DNA of 53,171 bases from Bacteroidota bacterium. Lineage in GTDB: Bacteria; Bacteroidota; Bacteroidia; Chitinophagales; Chitinophagaceae. The stretch is taken from NCBI GenBank assembly GCA_016868475.1, contig VGGU01000010.1:1-53171 (forward strand). Reading direction: 5' to 3'. Positions 52,212 through 53,171 of this stretch are shown here, in pieces (within the stretch, counting starts at the first letter, position 1; every line of letters starts with the position of its first letter). Under the pieces are notes generated by a model. That model did no database searches. It worked only from the letters and a program-made list of their open reading frames with translations, and had not been told where the DNA came from. A program made the translations under genes and the position numbers.

Positions 52212-52943
52212 TTAGCTTTTAAAAGTATGATTTTTTGCATTCAAGTAGTGCTTTCTTTTAGAATCGGTCATTTTTTCAATGGCATAGCGCAGCATAGTTC
52301 TGGGCATTACCGAGGCCTGATCTTGTAAAAAAGTCTCAATGGGGCCCGGGTTTATCTTCCAAGCCTCCCGAAGCATCCACCCTATGGCCTTGTGCATTAG
52401 ATCATGAGGATGTAATAATAATTTTTCGCTAAGTTTTAGGATATCCGTAAAATCGTTTTTTTTAATGAAATAATAGGTAGCAATTACGGCCACCCTGTTT
52501 TCCCAAAGATTTTTGGAATCTGCCAGCTTGTAGAGAATTTTTCGATTCTTGTTTTCTAACCAACGCCCCAATATTTTATGGGCAGTTGAATCCACCAGAT
52601 CCCAATTGTTTACATAGTGAATTTCTTTCAAGTAAAGATTTACATATAATTCCTCCGTACCCTTTTTTTTAGCTTGTTCAAACAAGTGCGTTAAGATAAC
52701 AAGTGCCGTTAAGCGTTCTTCGTGATAGCGGGATTTCAGCAATTCACTCACAGAAGCAGCATCTGATTGTGTAAAATATTTTTTTGCAATCACCCGTTGA
52801 TCAGGTACGCTAACGCCATGAAAAATGTCTCCCTCAGCATACTCGCCTTTGCCCGTTTTAAAAAATCGAGCCATAACTTGGGCTCTTTCCTTTGATGCTT
52901 TGGACTTTAAAGACTTTACTATTTGCGTGTTAACAGCAATCAT
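52212..52943 (-). CDS. DNA alkylation repair protein (AlkD-like)
   Basis: 243-aa all-helical HEAT-like-repeat protein of the AlkC/AlkD DNA glycosylase family, which removes 3- and 7-alkylated purines without base flipping. The ATG at 52943 begins MIAVNTQIVKSLKSKASKER; longer starts up to 53024 are possible but unsupported. Family landmarks are GVSVPDQRVIAKKYF, the VNNWDLVDSTAHKILGRWL segment with the conserved Trp-Asp pair, ENRVAVIATYYFIKKNDF with the conserved Arg, and KAIGWMLREAWKINP. No ada or alkA gene is nearby. A terminator for the upstream tRNA-Pro lies between 53026 and 53057. Confidence 0.9.
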   Translation of the reverse strand: MIAVNTQIVKSLKSKASKERAQVMARFFKTGKGEYAEGDIFHGVSVPDQRVIAKKYFTQSDAASVSELLKSRYHEERLTALVILTHLFEQAKKKGTEELYVNLYLKEIHYVNNWDLVDSTAHKILGRWLENKNRKILYKLADSKNLWENRVAVIATYYFIKKNDFTDILKLSEKLLLHPHDLMHKAIGWMLREAWKINPGPIETFLQDQASVMPRTMLRYAIEKMTDSKRKHYLNAKNHTFKS

Positions 52944-53025
52944 AAACCTAAAATAAGGCATTACCCTCAGTGGTCCTAATGGAGTTGAGGGGGCAACAAT
53001 TCTTGCAAGCTTGCAACCCTTCAAA

Positions 53026-53057
53026 ACAAAAAAGCCCTGGCATTAAAGCCAAGGCTT
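53026..53057 (-). terminator. Terminator after tRNA-Pro
   Basis: On the minus strand AAGCC + TGGC (53057-53053 and 53051-53048, with one unpaired base) pairs with GCCA + GGCTT (53041-53038 and 53036-53032) around ATTAAA-type loop bases. A T-rich run (TTTTTTGTTTT) follows. It lies about 10 nt downstream of the tRNA. Confidence 0.75.
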
Positions 53058-53067
53058 GATTTTGTTG

Positions 53068-53141
53068 TCGGGAGGACAGGATTCGAACCTGCGACCCCCT
53101 GGTCCCAAACCAGGTATTCTACCGGGCTGAACTACCTCCCG
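53068..53141 (-). tRNA. tRNA-Pro (anticodon UGG)
   Basis: A 74-nt cloverleaf read on the minus strand. The acceptor stem is CGGGAGG (53141-53135) with CCTCCCG (53075-53069) plus discriminator A at 53068. The D arm contains AGTTCAGCCCGGTAGA. The anticodon arm CCTGG-TTTGGGA-CCAGG puts UGG at 53107-53105. The T arm contains GGTTCGAATCC. CCA is not encoded (CAA follows the discriminator), so it must be added after transcription. The UGG anticodon reads CCN proline codons through wobble. Confidence 0.97.
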
Positions 53142-53171
53142 CCCATCCATTTCAGAAAGGGTTGCAAATAT

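Noticed and set aside
52944-53024. Longer frame for the DNA-alkylation repair gene
   Set aside because: The added residues show no family similarity and begin within 2 nt of the tRNA-Pro terminator; the ATG at 52943 fits better.
1-53171. Mobile elements, prophage genes or CRISPR arrays
   Set aside because: No transposase, integrase, phage structural gene, long terminal inverted repeat or regularly spaced direct repeat was found by reading.

Overview
The window looks like chromosomal DNA of a member of the Bacteroidota, most likely a Chitinophagaceae-type bacterium. This is an inference from gene content: an infA-rpmJ-rpsM-rpsK-rpsD-rpoA-rplQ operon whose L36 and L17 have the Bacteroidetes form, families largely typical of that phylum (DUF5683, DUF6702, DUF6029, Omp28-type, DUF4369/TlpA, VPS10-type secreted proteins), few Shine-Dalgarno sequences, and repeated TAnnTTTG -7 boxes of the Bacteroidetes primary sigma factor. 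Coding density is very high. Genes often abut or overlap by 1-17 nt, no gap between genes exceeds about 225 bp, and no mobile element, CRISPR array or prophage was seen. All recognised genes appear intact. Positions 1-100 hold nothing I can call.

Layout. 0.1-5.1 kb: dapD (lysine/diaminopimelate), a GT4 glycosyltransferase followed by a YrdC/Sua5 protein, and the Lon protease. 5.2-9.1 kb: an outer-membrane barrel protein diverging from a parA-parB-DUF5683-dapB run. 9.1-15.1 kb: a TlpA-type thioredoxin, a very divergent TrpF-like protein, a probable serine palmitoyltransferase (sphingolipids), a DPP IV-type peptidase and a UbiX-type flavin prenyltransferase. 15.1-24.8 kb: aconitase, a glmM/cysteine desulfurase pair, a methyltransferase, an LTA-synthase-like membrane sulfatase, a PAP2 phosphatase and a CNNM/CorC transporter-like protein. 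24.8-31.7 kb: DUF6702 and HupE/UreJ-like genes, an M1 peptidase, a MORN-like protein and a large VPS10/BNR protein. 31.7-36.7 kb: aroQ-carA, an Amt ammonium transporter and the agmatine-to-putrescine pair aguB-aguA. 36.7-40.3 kb: the infA-to-rplQ operon. 40.4-53.2 kb: homogentisate dioxygenase, a small membrane protein, a TolB-like propeller protein, rpe-GNAT, uvrA, a second LTA-synthase-like sulfatase, TlpA-DUF6029, an Omp28-like lipoprotein with a DNA-alkylation repair protein, and tRNA-Pro(UGG).

The most interesting signal is not a gene. The 115-nt gap between rpsK (S11) and rpsD (S4) can form a long stem whose whole loop is complementary to sequence just upstream. This is an H-type pseudoknot, or two mutually exclusive stems, ending 15 nt before the S4 start codon, where a translational autoregulator would be expected. 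The rpoA-rplQ gap holds two further tandem hairpins. Other items of note: a perfect 10+10 bp palindrome overlapping a -7 box before a small membrane protein gene, a TrpF-like protein lacking key catalytic positions, and promoters that predict leaderless mRNAs.
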